This document shows, in pieces, positions 9,230 through 17,353 of a stretch of DNA of 64,000 bases. The DNA comes from Streptomyces tanashiensis (GTDB lineage: Bacteria > Actinomycetota > Actinomycetes > Streptomycetales > Streptomycetaceae), in the NCBI RefSeq assembly GCF_014648895.1, contig NZ_BMRZ01000016.1, positions 62,001 to 126,000 on the forward strand, in the 5' to 3' direction. A program made the position numbers and the translations under genes. The notes under the pieces are model-generated. The model searched no databases. It was not told the DNA's origin and was given only the letters and a program-made list of their open reading frames with translations. Each line of letters opens with the position of its first letter. Position 1 is the stretch's first letter.

Positions 9230-10180
9230 TCAGGCGCCGGCGGACGTGAGGATCACGGACCGGGTCAGGTTGCGGGGGCGGTCGGGGTCGTAGCCGCGTG
9301 CTTCGGCCAGGTGAACGGCGAGACGCTGGGCTCGGATGAGGTCCGCCAGCGGGTCGAGAGCCTCGGCCCGGTCACTGGACGCACCGGCGTGGATGCCTCC
9401 GACGGCGTCGATGTCATCGGTCAGCCCCAGTGGTTCGGCGCCGAACAGCCAGACGACGCGGCCGGGGCCGGTGATGCTGATGGGACCGTGGCGGTACTCC
9501 ATGGCGGGGTACGCCTCGGTCCAGGCGCCGGCGGCCTCGCGCATCTTGAGGCCGGCTTCGAGGGCGAGGCCGTAGGTCCAGCCGATTCCGAGGAAGGTGA
9601 ACTGCTCGGCACCGCAGACCGCGGGGTCCAGCGGCTCCGCGACAGCGCGCTCGGCGTCCTCGATGGCGTCGGCCAGTGGACGTACACCGGCCGGAAGCGC
9701 GCCTTCGGCTTCGAGGTGGGCACGCAACAGGACCAGGACCGTGGTGGCGAACCTGGTCTGGACGACGGACTGCTCGTCGGCGAAGTCCAGCACGGCGACG
9801 GCGTCGGCGGCCGTCATGACGGGCGTTGTGGGGTCGGCGGTGATCGCGCTGGTGGCGACCGTGCCCTTGACCCGTGTCAGGAGGTCGAGGACCTCGGTGG
9901 TGGTTCCGGAGCGTGTGATGGCGATGATGCGGTCGTAGGTCCGGTCGGCCGGGAACTCGGACGCGGCGAAGGCGTCGGTCTCGCCGTGTCCGCCGCTCTC
10001 CCGCAGCTGCGCGTAGGCGAGGGCCATGAACCACGAGGTGCCACAGCCGATGACCGCGACGCGCTCGCCCCGCCGGGGGAGGACCTCCGCGTAGGAGTGG
10101 ACGGAGGCGACGGCACGCCGCCAGGTGTCGGGCTGGGATGCGATCTCGAACGACGTGCGGGAGGTCTCGACAGTGGTCAC
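9230..10180 (-). CDS. SIS-domain sugar isomerase/deaminase (AgaS-like)
   Basis: The 316-aa product has two SIS (phosphosugar-binding) domains. The first contains VIGCGTSWFMA and ITRSGTTTEVLD; the second contains FLGIGWTYGLALE and EYRHGPIS. In AgaS/GlmS relatives these bind and isomerise, with or without deamination, an amino-sugar or ketose 6-phosphate. The GTG at 10180 is preferred to the frame start at 10279 because AAGGAA lies about 7 bases upstream and the extra N-terminus is Pro/Ser-rich. A galactosamine-6-phosphate deaminase/isomerase role is inferred from the neighbouring kinases and aldolase. A separate promoter lies at 10278-10306. Confidence 0.82.
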   Translation of the reverse strand: MTTVETSRTSFEIASQPDTWRRAVASVHSYAEVLPRRGERVAVIGCGTSWFMALAYAQLRESGGHGETDAFAASEFPADRTYDRIIAITRSGTTTEVLDLLTRVKGTVATSAITADPTTPVMTAADAVAVLDFADEQSVVQTRFATTVLVLLRAHLEAEGALPAGVRPLADAIEDAERAVAEPLDPAVCGAEQFTFLGIGWTYGLALEAGLKMREAAGAWTEAYPAMEYRHGPISITGPGRVVWLFGAEPLGLTDDIDAVGGIHAGASSDRAEALDPLADLIRAQRLAVHLAEARGYDPDRPRNLTRSVILTSAGA

Positions 10181-10277
10181 GGGATTCCTTGGGCTCGAAG
10201 GAGGGGGACAGGACGGAGGGTCGTAGCGCGCGCCGTGCCCGGTGCGTTGATTGCGCTTTAAGAGCATCACGTCTGCC

Positions 10278-10306
10278 AAGATATGTTCAAAGAGGCCTCA
10301 TTACAA
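10278..10306 (-). promoter_or_regulatory. Promoter of the SIS isomerase-aldolase genes
   Basis: Reading leftward, TTGTAA (10306-10301) and TATCTT (10283-10278) are separated by 17 bases. This is a good vegetative-type promoter about 100 bases upstream of the GTG at 10180. It lies in the short spacer after the PfkB gene and suggests the isomerase and aldolase can be transcribed separately from the kinases. Confidence 0.5.
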
Positions 10307-10318
10307 GCAATTTCAAGC
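10304..10318 (-). promoter_or_regulatory. Direct-repeat operator candidate over the -35 element
   Basis: On the leftward strand GCTTG occurs twice with a 10-base period (GCTTGAAATTGCTTG), overlapping the -35 hexamer. DeoR-family repressors often use direct repeats with helical spacing, and a DeoR-family gene lies 2.2 kb away. The assignment is inference. Confidence 0.35.
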
Positions 10319-10319
10319 G

Positions 10320-11246
10320 TCATGAGCGGTGTCCGCTCTCCTTCACGCGGATCACTTGACGGAGTCGGTGATAGACGGTGGCGTCGATGTCGCCGGCGAC
10401 GGCGCACGGGACGGCGGCGGCCGAGAGGGCCACCGCCTCGCGCAGGATGTCGGGCCACCGTGCGTGGGCCGCCAGGCCCGAGGCGATGGCGGCGACGCAG
10501 GCGTCGCCGGCGCCGGTCGGGTTGCCCGTGAGCCGTTCGGCAGGCGCCGCGCGCCATGTGCCCGTCGGCGTGACGGCGAGCACACCGTCCGGACCCGCCG
10601 ACACCACGACCGCCCGGGCCCCGCGGGCGCGGAGCTCCGCGGCGGCGGCCGCGGGGTCGGCGGCCCCGGTCACCTCCCTGAGCTCCTCCGCATTGGGCTT
10701 GATCACGTCGGGACCGGCTTCCAGAGCGGCCGACAGGGCGAGTCCCGATGTATCGAGCACCGTCGTCACCCCCTCCGCGGCCGCACCGCGGATGAGTTGG
10801 GCATAGGCGTCTCCGGGCAGACCGGGAGGCGTGCTGCCGCTCAGGACCACCACGCTCGCACCCGGGATCAGCGAGGCGTAGTGCCGAGAGAAGGCCGTCC
10901 ACTCCGCCGACGACACCGTCGGGCCCAGCCCGTTGAAAACGGTGGCGTCGCCGTCGTCACCCGAGACCACGGCCAGGGTGCGCCGGGAGTCGCCCTCCAC
11001 GGCTGTGAACGCGTCGTGAATGCCCGCGGAGCGCAGCCCGTCGCGTATGGCGCGCCCGGTGGGACCGCCCGCCAGCCCGGTGGCGACGGGAGCGTGCCCG
11101 AGGAACGCGAGCACTCGGGCTACGTTGATCCCCTTGCCGCCCGCCTGCTCGTATGCCGTGTCGACACGGTGGGAGGACCGGGGTCGCAGCGAGGGGACGT
11201 TCCAGGTGACGTCGAGAGCGGCGTTGAGGGTGACGGTGATGATCAC
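10320..11246 (-). CDS. PfkB-family sugar-phosphate kinase (1-PFK / tagatose-6-P kinase type)
   Basis: This 308-aa kinase should phosphorylate a ketose phosphate using ATP. The PfkB signatures are GGKGINVAR near the N-terminus and LTGNPTGAGDACVA near the C-terminus, with the catalytic Asp in GAGD. The start TLNAALDVTW is typical of the LacC/FruK subgroup. The GTG at 11246 forms a GTGA overlap with the stop of the ROK kinase, indicating translational coupling, and GGAG lies about 10 bases upstream; the longer frame to 11324 is rejected. With the aldolase it would convert tagatose 6-phosphate to triose phosphates. Confidence 0.86.
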   Translation of the reverse strand: MIITVTLNAALDVTWNVPSLRPRSSHRVDTAYEQAGGKGINVARVLAFLGHAPVATGLAGGPTGRAIRDGLRSAGIHDAFTAVEGDSRRTLAVVSGDDGDATVFNGLGPTVSSAEWTAFSRHYASLIPGASVVVLSGSTPPGLPGDAYAQLIRGAAAEGVTTVLDTSGLALSAALEAGPDVIKPNAEELREVTGAADPAAAAAELRARGARAVVVSAGPDGVLAVTPTGTWRAAPAERLTGNPTGAGDACVAAIASGLAAHARWPDILREAVALSAAAVPCAVAGDIDATVYHRLRQVIRVKESGHRS

Positions 11247-12265
11247 GAACCGGAGGCTCCTGTCAGGGGGGTGGGGATGGGGTGACCTGCCGCCTGCCAT
11301 GCCATCAGGCCGGCGCCCAGACACCCCGCGCGGTCACCGAGCTCGGCCCGGACGAGCAGCGGGACGCGTGGGAAGGTGAGTCGCGCGGTCAGGCCGTCCC
11401 GTACGGGATCGAGCAGCAGCCGGTCCGCCTCGGCCAGGCCTCCGCCCAGGACGATCAGTTCCGGGGCGACCAGCGTCGTCACGGCGGCGAGTGCTTCCGC
11501 CAGGGCTTCTGTGGCACTGGCCCAGACGGCCCGGGCCGTCCGGTCGCCCGCCTCGACCAGCGCGGCGACATCGGCCGCGCCCGCGACCGGACGTCCGGTG
11601 CGGGCGCCGTAGACCGCTGCGATGGAGCTCGCGGAGGCCACGGTCTCCAGGCATCCGGTCCCGCCGCAGGCGCACACGGTGCCGGCGCGCACCACCATAT
11701 GGCCGAGTTCGCCGGCGAACCCGCCGGAGCGCAGGGGCCGGCCGTCACAGACGAGGGCCGCGGCGATGCCAGTTCCGACTGCCACGAAGAGCACGTTCTG
11801 CGCACCGCGTGCCGCGCCCAGGACGCACTCGGCGACGCCGCCCGCGCGGACGTCGTGGCCCAGTGTCACGCGCAGGCCGGTACGGGCAGCGAGAACGGCG
11901 GCGAGTGGGAGATCGCGCCAGCCGATGTTGGCGGACCAGACGGCCTTCTGCAGGTCCTCGTCCACGATGCCCGGGACCACGACACCGGCGTCGCGGACCG
12001 TTACTCCGCGCGCTGCGGCCCTGTCCGTCAGAGCGAGCAGTGCGCCGGCGATGGCGTCGACCACAGCCTCCGGTCCGTCGGCGCGCGGCGTCGGCACGTG
12101 CAGGGACGCGACGGGCTTCACGGAGCGGTCCACGACCGCGCCCTTCATGCCGGTCCCCCCTACGTCGAGAGCGATCACGCCCTCCGGGGCGCGACCTCGG
12201 TCGGATCTGCCCGCTTCCGCTCCGACCGCCGAGGTCGAGGGGGGCGAGGCGTAGCTGTACATCAC
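11243..12265 (-). CDS. ROK-family sugar kinase
   Basis: This 340-aa protein lacks a DNA-binding domain and has the ROK kinase features: ATP-binding ALDVGGTGMKG, catalytic-site GHDVRAGGVAE, and the zinc motif CACGGTGC. It probably phosphorylates an incoming hexose or N-acetylhexosamine as the first cytoplasmic step of the local pathway. The frame starts with GTG at 12265 followed directly by ATG at 12262, with GGAAG just upstream. A GTG at 12178 immediately before the ATP-binding motif, with GGAGG close by, is an alternative. It is divergent from the DeoR regulator gene. Confidence 0.86.
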   Translation of the reverse strand: MMYSYASPPSTSAVGAEAGRSDRGRAPEGVIALDVGGTGMKGAVVDRSVKPVASLHVPTPRADGPEAVVDAIAGALLALTDRAAARGVTVRDAGVVVPGIVDEDLQKAVWSANIGWRDLPLAAVLAARTGLRVTLGHDVRAGGVAECVLGAARGAQNVLFVAVGTGIAAALVCDGRPLRSGGFAGELGHMVVRAGTVCACGGTGCLETVASASSIAAVYGARTGRPVAGAADVAALVEAGDRTARAVWASATEALAEALAAVTTLVAPELIVLGGGLAEADRLLLDPVRDGLTARLTFPRVPLLVRAELGDRAGCLGAGLMAWQAAGHPIPTPLTGASGS

Positions 12266-12551
12266 TTCCGAACCATTCTGTGTGAGAGATCATGCTCGTA
12301 CACCAGAAAAATCGCGCGTATTCGTGCATTGCGAGTGTTCGAAGTATGTGCTGTATGGCCCTTGAGGTCCAGAGAGGAGTGCCTCACACTCGTCCGAGGT
12401 GCAGAAAGTGCTGGTCCCCGCTGTGCGCGGATCCTGGCGGTACTACGATCAACTTCGCGCATGCTTCTCCTGTCGGCTGTGAGTCCCCGCACCTGCCGCG
12501 AGACCCCGGGTGTGCGCTCGGAAGTCCCAGCGCCACGGAAGGGTGAGACGG

Positions 12552-13352
12552 ATGTCCAAGCAGGATCGGTGGAGCAAGTTGCTCGAATTGCTGGCCGTCG
12601 AAGGCAAGCTGGACGTGGAGGAGGCGGCCGCTTCGGTGAAGGTGTCGGCAGCCACCATCCGCAGGGACTTCGACGAACTCGCCGAGCAACGGCTGCTGGT
12701 CCGTACCCGGGGCGGGGCGATCGCGCACGGCGTCTCGTACGAGCTTCCCCTGCGGTACAAGTCCTCCCGCCGGGCTTCCGAGAAGCAGCGGATCGCCGGA
12801 GCCGTGGCCGAGATGCTGGGAGCCGGAGAAGTCATCGGCCTCAATGGCGGCACGACCACGACCGAAGTGGCGCGCGCGCTCGTACTCCGGGTCGGCGCGG
12901 GCCCGGCTGAAGCGGGTGACAGCCTCTCGGGCCCCTCGTACACCGTGGTCACCAATGCCTTGAACATCGCCGGTGAGCTGGCGGTCCGGCCGCAGTTCAA
13001 GATCGTGGTGACCGGTGGTGTGGCGCGACCGCAGACCTATGAGCTGGTGGGCCCGCTGACGGCCGGGGTGCTGAACGAGGTGGTGCTCGACGTGGCGGTG
13101 CTCGGCGTCGACGGGATCGACCCGCAGCTGGGGGTCATGACGCATCACGAGGACGAGGCCGGAATGAGCCGGCTGTTCGCCGAACGCGCCCGCAAGGTCA
13201 TCCTGGCGACAGACTCTTCCAAGATGGGCAAGCGTGCCTTTGCGCGGATCTGCGGCCTCGACCGGATCGACGTGGTCGTCACCGATTCCGGCATCGCCCC
13301 GGACATGGCGGCCCGGCTCACGGAGGCGGGCATTGAGGTCGTCGCCGTCTGA
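12552..13352 (+). CDS. DeoR-family transcriptional regulator
   Basis: The 266-aa protein has an N-terminal winged helix-turn-helix (LDVEEAAASVKVSAATIRRD, about residues 19-38) and the DeoR C-terminal sensor domain with GLNGGTTTTEVA and MTHHEDEAG. Such proteins bind sugar phosphates and repress catabolic operons. The ATG at 12552 follows GGAAGGGTGAG and matches the family start; the 14 upstream codons are rejected. It is divergent from the ROK-PfkB genes, which are its likely targets. Confidence 0.9.
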   Translation: MSKQDRWSKLLELLAVEGKLDVEEAAASVKVSAATIRRDFDELAEQRLLVRTRGGAIAHGVSYELPLRYKSSRRASEKQRIAGAVAEMLGAGEVIGLNGGTTTTEVARALVLRVGAGPAEAGDSLSGPSYTVVTNALNIAGELAVRPQFKIVVTGGVARPQTYELVGPLTAGVLNEVVLDVAVLGVDGIDPQLGVMTHHEDEAGMSRLFAERARKVILATDSSKMGKRAFARICGLDRIDVVVTDSGIAPDMAARLTEAGIEVVAV

Positions 13353-13398
13353 GCGCTGGTAGGCGCCGAGCCTCCGTGCACCCGTACGAACCCATGCG

Positions 13399-13436
13399 GC
13401 GCAGCCGGTCCACGCCGGGAGGCGGGACGGCTGTGC
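13399..13436 (+). terminator. Probable terminator after the DeoR gene
   Basis: GCGCAGCCGGTCC pairs with GGACGGCTGTGC in a 12-bp stem with one G-T wobble and one bulge, 46 bases beyond the stop. No U-tract is visible, as is usual in Streptomyces. Confidence 0.4.
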
Positions 13437-13927
13437 GTGGCGGTCCCGCATCGCCGGTCTCCGGTGCCGCCGTCCTCTTCCTTCGCCTGCTCTGCCCCGC
13501 CCGGCTGACGTAGTCGCCGTCGCCCTCGGCCGTCACACCGCCGCAGACCGCCGGTCTCGTTGGCCTGCCCACCCGAGGTGCAGGTCGGCGACCGTGAAGA
13601 CGTCCAGGCTGCCGGCACGTACCTATCGATACGGCGGCAGTGTAGGTACCTGCCCTCATTGCCCCCGGGCGCACCCTGTCCTTGGCTGGGAGGAAGCAGT
13701 ACGCAGCGCACTGAAACCCATTGCCAGTAGGCGGACTTGGCATCGTTCGCGTAACGGCTCTTGGTGGAGATACCGGCGTTCGTGTTTACTGCGGCAGAAG
13801 CAGATGCTCGTTAGTGAGCGAAAACCAGTGACATCATCCAGGTTTGCGCATGTCTCGCGTCTGCTGTTGGTTCAACTCCCCGGTTGCGTCGTCCCGACAG
13901 CCGGCAGACACAGAGGCGGTACTGATC
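13437..13927. other. Intergenic region before the sugar ABC operon
   Basis: No gene is supported here. The segment presumably holds the promoter and operator of the binding-protein operon. The only structure noticed is a short inverted repeat, GCTC-N6-GAGC, at 13806-13819. Confidence 0.5.
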
Positions 13928-15190
13928 ATGAAGAAGCGGCTGCTCGTTGCGACCTGCACGCTTGGTGTGCTCACGCTCACGGCGTGCGGCTCCGGCAATG
14001 GCGGGGGTGGTTCTGCGGACGGTGACGTGACGCTGAAGCTCGTCGCCGCCGACTACGGCGACAAGGCGTCGAACAGCTCGACGGCCTATTGGGAGGACGT
14101 GGCGGAGCGCTTCACCGCCGCCAACCCCAAGATCAAGATCGATGTCCAGGTGATCAACTGGAACGACATCGATGCCCAGGTCAAGACGATGATCCAGAGC
14201 GGCAACGTGCCGGACATCCTGCAGACGGGCGGCTACGCCGACAAGGTCGCGGACGATCTGCTGTACAAGGCGGACGAGGTCCTGTCCGAGCAGACCCGGG
14301 CCAACGTCATCGACAGCTTCGCCAAGGCGGGCGACGTCGACGGCACGCAGTACGGCATCCCGTTCGTCTCCTCCGCTCGCGCGTTCTTCTACAACAAGGC
14401 CGTGTTCGCCAAGGCCGGCATCAAGGAGGCGCCCAAGAGCTGGGACGACCTCAAGGCGGCGGCGGAGAAGATCAAGGCCAAGGTGCCTGGCGTCACGCCG
14501 TACGCACTGCCCCTCGGCCCCGAGGAGGCCCAGGGAGAGTCGCTGATCTGGGAACTCGGCAACGGCGGGGGCTACACGGACGCGGCGGGCAAGTACACGC
14601 TCGACAGCAAGGCGAACACGGAGGCCTTCTCCTGGCTGAAGTCGAACCTCGTCGAGAACGGCCTGACCTACGCCAACCCCGCCACCACCGACCGCAAGAC
14701 GGCGTTCGCCGACTTCGCGGCCGGCAAGACCGCGATGCTCAACGGCCATCCTTCCCTGATCCAGATGTCCAAGGACGGCAAGGTCGACTACGGCGTCGCG
14801 CCCATCCCCGGCAGGGCGGGGGCACTGAAGTCCACCCTCGGCGTCGCCGACTGGATGATGGCCTTCAAGGACGGCGGGCACAAGGAAGAGGTGCGCAAGT
14901 TCCTCGACTTCGCGTACTCGAAGGAGAACACGCTGAAGTTCGACGAGACGTACAACCTGATGCCGGTCACCAAGGACACGCTCAAGGAGATGACCACCAA
15001 CGGCAAGCACAAGGACCTGGAACCCTTCTTCGCCCTGCTGCCGAACGCGGTCTTCTACCCGCTGGGCGACACCACCTGGGACTCCGTATCCGCCGAGATC
15101 AAGAAGAGCGGCGGCACGGCCGTGAACGACCCGGCCAAGGTGCTGGGCGAACTGCAGAAGAAGGCCGAGACGGCTGTCGCCGACAAGTAG
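13928..15190 (+). CDS. Sugar ABC transporter substrate-binding lipoprotein
   Basis: This 420-aa family 1 extracellular solute-binding protein is membrane-anchored. The signal peptide ends in the lipobox LTAC, with the lipidated Cys near residue 20, followed by a Gly/Ser linker. The body has the family landmarks FTAANPKIKIDVQ, PDILQTGGYAD and GIPFVSSARAFFYNK. The ATG at 13928 is used because it begins the signal peptide and has AGAGGCGG upstream; the frame opens earlier at 13844. Two permeases follow directly, making a CUT1-type oligosaccharide importer. The ligand is unknown. Confidence 0.92.
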   Translation: MKKRLLVATCTLGVLTLTACGSGNGGGGSADGDVTLKLVAADYGDKASNSSTAYWEDVAERFTAANPKIKIDVQVINWNDIDAQVKTMIQSGNVPDILQTGGYADKVADDLLYKADEVLSEQTRANVIDSFAKAGDVDGTQYGIPFVSSARAFFYNKAVFAKAGIKEAPKSWDDLKAAAEKIKAKVPGVTPYALPLGPEEAQGESLIWELGNGGGYTDAAGKYTLDSKANTEAFSWLKSNLVENGLTYANPATTDRKTAFADFAAGKTAMLNGHPSLIQMSKDGKVDYGVAPIPGRAGALKSTLGVADWMMAFKDGGHKEEVRKFLDFAYSKENTLKFDETYNLMPVTKDTLKEMTTNGKHKDLEPFFALLPNAVFYPLGDTTWDSVSAEIKKSGGTAVNDPAKVLGELQKKAETAVADK

Positions 15191-15223
15191 CCCGGCGAAC
15201 CCCACGTCAGGGAAGGCACCTCC

Positions 15224-16141
15224 GTGTCCAGCAATTCATCCACTGCCTCCCGCCCCGCCCGCAAGGGCCGGGGTGGCCTGGCCCGCCTCGGGCCGCTGCC
15301 CTGGGTCGGTCCGGCCGTCCTGCTCATCGTCGTCGTCGTGCTCTGGCCCGTCTATGAAATGGTCCGTACGTCGTTCCTGAAGATCAGCAGCAGCGGGTTC
15401 GTCCGCGGCTCGGCCGGATTCGACAAGTACAAGCAGCTGTTCGACGAGCCGTCCCTGCCCTCGATCGTCGTGGCCACCGTCGTGTGGACGCTGGTCGTGG
15501 TCACCGCCACCATGGGGATCTCGCTGGCACTGGCCCAGTTGTTCAACCAGAAGTTCCCCGGCCGCCGCGTCACCCGCTGGGCCCTGATCGCGCCTTGGGC
15601 CGCCTCCTTGGTGATGACCGCCATCGGCTTCAAATGGATGCTCAACCAGACCGCCGGCGTCCTCAACACCGCGATGACGGACCTCGGGCTCATCGACCGT
15701 CCCGAGGACTGGCTGGGCAACCCGTCCACGGCCTGGCCCTGGATGATGTTCGTCGCCGTCTTCGTCTCGCTGCCGTTCACCACCTACACCCTGCTCGCCG
15801 GACTCCAGACCATTCCGACCGAGGTGTACGAGGCCGCGAAGGTCGACGGCACCAACGCCAGGCAGACCTACCTGCGGATCACGCTGCCGTTGTTGAGGCC
15901 CGCTCTGCTCGTCGGCATGGTCATCAACCTGATCAACGTCTTCAACTCGTTCCCCATCATCTGGAGCATGACCCGCGGCGGCCCGGACAGCGAAACCGCA
16001 ACGACCACGGTGTTCATGTACCAGCTGAAGAACTCCGACATCGGCCAGTCCGCGGCGATGTCCGTCGTGAACTTCGTGCTCGTGGTGGGCATGGTCGTCC
16101 TCTTCCTGAAGGCCAGCCGCTGGAACCAGGAGGAGACCTGA
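15224..16141 (+). CDS. Sugar ABC transporter permease (MalF-type)
   Basis: This 305-aa inner-membrane permease has about six hydrophobic helices and the cytoplasmic EAA loop VYEAAKVDGTNARQTYLRIT, which docks with the ATPase. The GTG at 15224 has GGAAGG about 9 bases upstream and lies 33 bases after the binding-protein stop. Its stop overlaps the next start (TGATG). Confidence 0.92.
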   Translation: MSSNSSTASRPARKGRGGLARLGPLPWVGPAVLLIVVVVLWPVYEMVRTSFLKISSSGFVRGSAGFDKYKQLFDEPSLPSIVVATVVWTLVVVTATMGISLALAQLFNQKFPGRRVTRWALIAPWAASLVMTAIGFKWMLNQTAGVLNTAMTDLGLIDRPEDWLGNPSTAWPWMMFVAVFVSLPFTTYTLLAGLQTIPTEVYEAAKVDGTNARQTYLRITLPLLRPALLVGMVINLINVFNSFPIIWSMTRGGPDSETATTTVFMYQLKNSDIGQSAAMSVVNFVLVVGMVVLFLKASRWNQEET

Positions 16142-17046
16142 TGGCCCAGAACACTCTGACCCCCACACGTTCCGGGGCCCCCGCCCCCGCCCCCGCCAAG
16201 ACCCGGAAGTCCGCTCCCCGCACCGCGCGGACCCTGGGGCCGCGCACCCTGCTGATCACGGCAGTCGCCTGGCTTCTGGCCGCCGTGTTCCTGCTGCCGT
16301 ACGCCGAGATGGTGATCACCGCGCTGCGGCCGGCGCACGAACTGCGCGACGCCACCTACCTCCCGGGCGCCTTCGAATGGTCGAACTTCGTCGACGTGTG
16401 GCGCGAGTCCCATCTGGTTGACAATCTCCGCGTCACGCTGCTCGTCGCCGGGGGATCCACGCTGCTCGTACTGCTGGTCGCCATTCCCGCCGCGTACTAC
16501 ACCGCGCGCATGAAGTTCCGCGGCCGCAAGCTGTTCCTGCTCCTGGTGCTCGTCACCCAGATGTTCCAGCCGACGTCGCTGCTGGTCGGGCTCTACCGCG
16601 AGTTCTACCAACTGGACATGCTCAACTCCGTGTGGACCCTGATCCTGTGCAACGCCGCCTTCAACCTGGCCTTCGCGATCTGGATCCTCACGGCCTATTT
16701 CTCCTCCATCCCCGAGGCACTCGAAGAGTCGGCCATGATCGACGGCCTCGGCCGGGCCGGCGCGCTGCTGCGGATCACCCTGCCGCTCGCGATGCCGGGC
16801 GTCGTCACCGCGATGATCTTCACCTTCATCGCGGCGTGGAACGAGTTCGTGATGGGTCTGACGCTCTCCACCATCCCGGAGAACCAGCCCCTCACGGTCG
16901 GCATCAACAGCTTCATCGGCAACTACACCGTCCAGTGGAACTACCTGTTCGCCGGCTCCGTCATCGCCATCGTTCCTGTCGTCATCCTGTTCGCGCTCAT
17001 CGAGCGCAAGGTCGTCTCCGGACTGACCGCCGGATCCGTCAAGTAG
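16141..17046 (+). CDS. Sugar ABC transporter permease (MalG-type)
   Basis: This 301-aa permease has a proline/alanine-rich N-terminal tail, about six membrane helices and an EAA loop (EALEESAMIDGLGRAGALLR). The ATG at 16141 overlaps the previous stop by one base and has AGGAGA just upstream, so the frame opening at 15484 is not used. No ATP-binding gene follows. In Streptomyces such CUT1 systems are often energised by the shared ATPase MsiK encoded elsewhere, which is inferred here. Confidence 0.92.
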   Translation: MAQNTLTPTRSGAPAPAPAKTRKSAPRTARTLGPRTLLITAVAWLLAAVFLLPYAEMVITALRPAHELRDATYLPGAFEWSNFVDVWRESHLVDNLRVTLLVAGGSTLLVLLVAIPAAYYTARMKFRGRKLFLLLVLVTQMFQPTSLLVGLYREFYQLDMLNSVWTLILCNAAFNLAFAIWILTAYFSSIPEALEESAMIDGLGRAGALLRITLPLAMPGVVTAMIFTFIAAWNEFVMGLTLSTIPENQPLTVGINSFIGNYTVQWNYLFAGSVIAIVPVVILFALIERKVVSGLTAGSVK

Positions 17047-17065
17047 TAGCCCAGTGAGCCGCTCG

Positions 17066-17107
17066 CGGCCCGCTCGCTCGTCCTTCTCTGGTCAGCGAGT
17101 CGGGCCG
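17066..17107 (+). terminator. Terminator of the CUT1 transporter operon
   Basis: CGGCCCG-CTCGCT pairs with AGCGAG-T-CGGGCCG in a 13-bp stem with a single bulged base and a 15-base loop. It begins 20 bases after the permease stop codon. Confidence 0.6.
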
Positions 17108-17110
17108 CTC

Positions 17111-17284
17111 TGACGTTGGCCATCCCGCGCGGAGGAGCCTGACGTCCCACTGCTGGTCGAGGAATGCGTCGAGGCGCGGCGCCGCCGTGAACCTGGAGAC
17201 ACCGGTGAACTGCGCCAACTCGGTGCGGGTGCGGGCTGGTTGGTCGACCGTGTGCCGCCTCCGGGGCAGCTGCTCCCTAGCCAT
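17111..17284 (-). pseudogene. Remnant of a ROK-family repressor (helix-turn-helix only)
   Basis: The leftward frame encodes PARTRTELAQFTGVSRFTAA followed by a dimer-like helix (PRLDAFLDQQWDV). This closely resembles the N-terminal winged helix of ROK-family repressors, normally of the form RTELA..TGLSR.TV..RLDALL. The frame then degenerates into Arg/Gly-rich sequence and stops at 17039, with no sugar-kinase-like domain. The position, divergent from the Gfo/Idh-ABC operon, is where an operon repressor would be expected. It is therefore called a truncated pseudogene, though the match covers only about 35 residues. Confidence 0.5.
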
Positions 17285-17309
17285 CTGACTAATCGCGGAA
17301 TCGGCTGCA

Positions 17310-17333
17310 CTTATGGTTGACGGTCATCATAAG
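17310..17333. promoter_or_regulatory. Inverted-repeat operator candidate of the Gfo/Idh-ABC operon
   Basis: CTTATG-N12-CATAAG forms a 24-bp imperfect palindrome covering the -35 element and half the spacer of the promoter at 17317-17346. The placement suits repression by steric block. The binding protein is unknown; the neighbouring ROK repressor appears to be truncated. Confidence 0.5.
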
Positions 17334-17346
17334 TCGTTCATATGAT
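17317..17346 (+). promoter_or_regulatory. Vegetative promoter, probably giving a leaderless transcript
   Basis: TTGACG (17317-17322) and TATGAT (17341-17346) are separated by 18 bases, one of the best promoter matches in the window. Transcription would start about 7 bases downstream, at or next to the ATG at 17354, which has no Shine-Dalgarno sequence. A leaderless mRNA is therefore inferred. Confidence 0.55.
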
Positions 17347-17353
17347 CCGTCCC

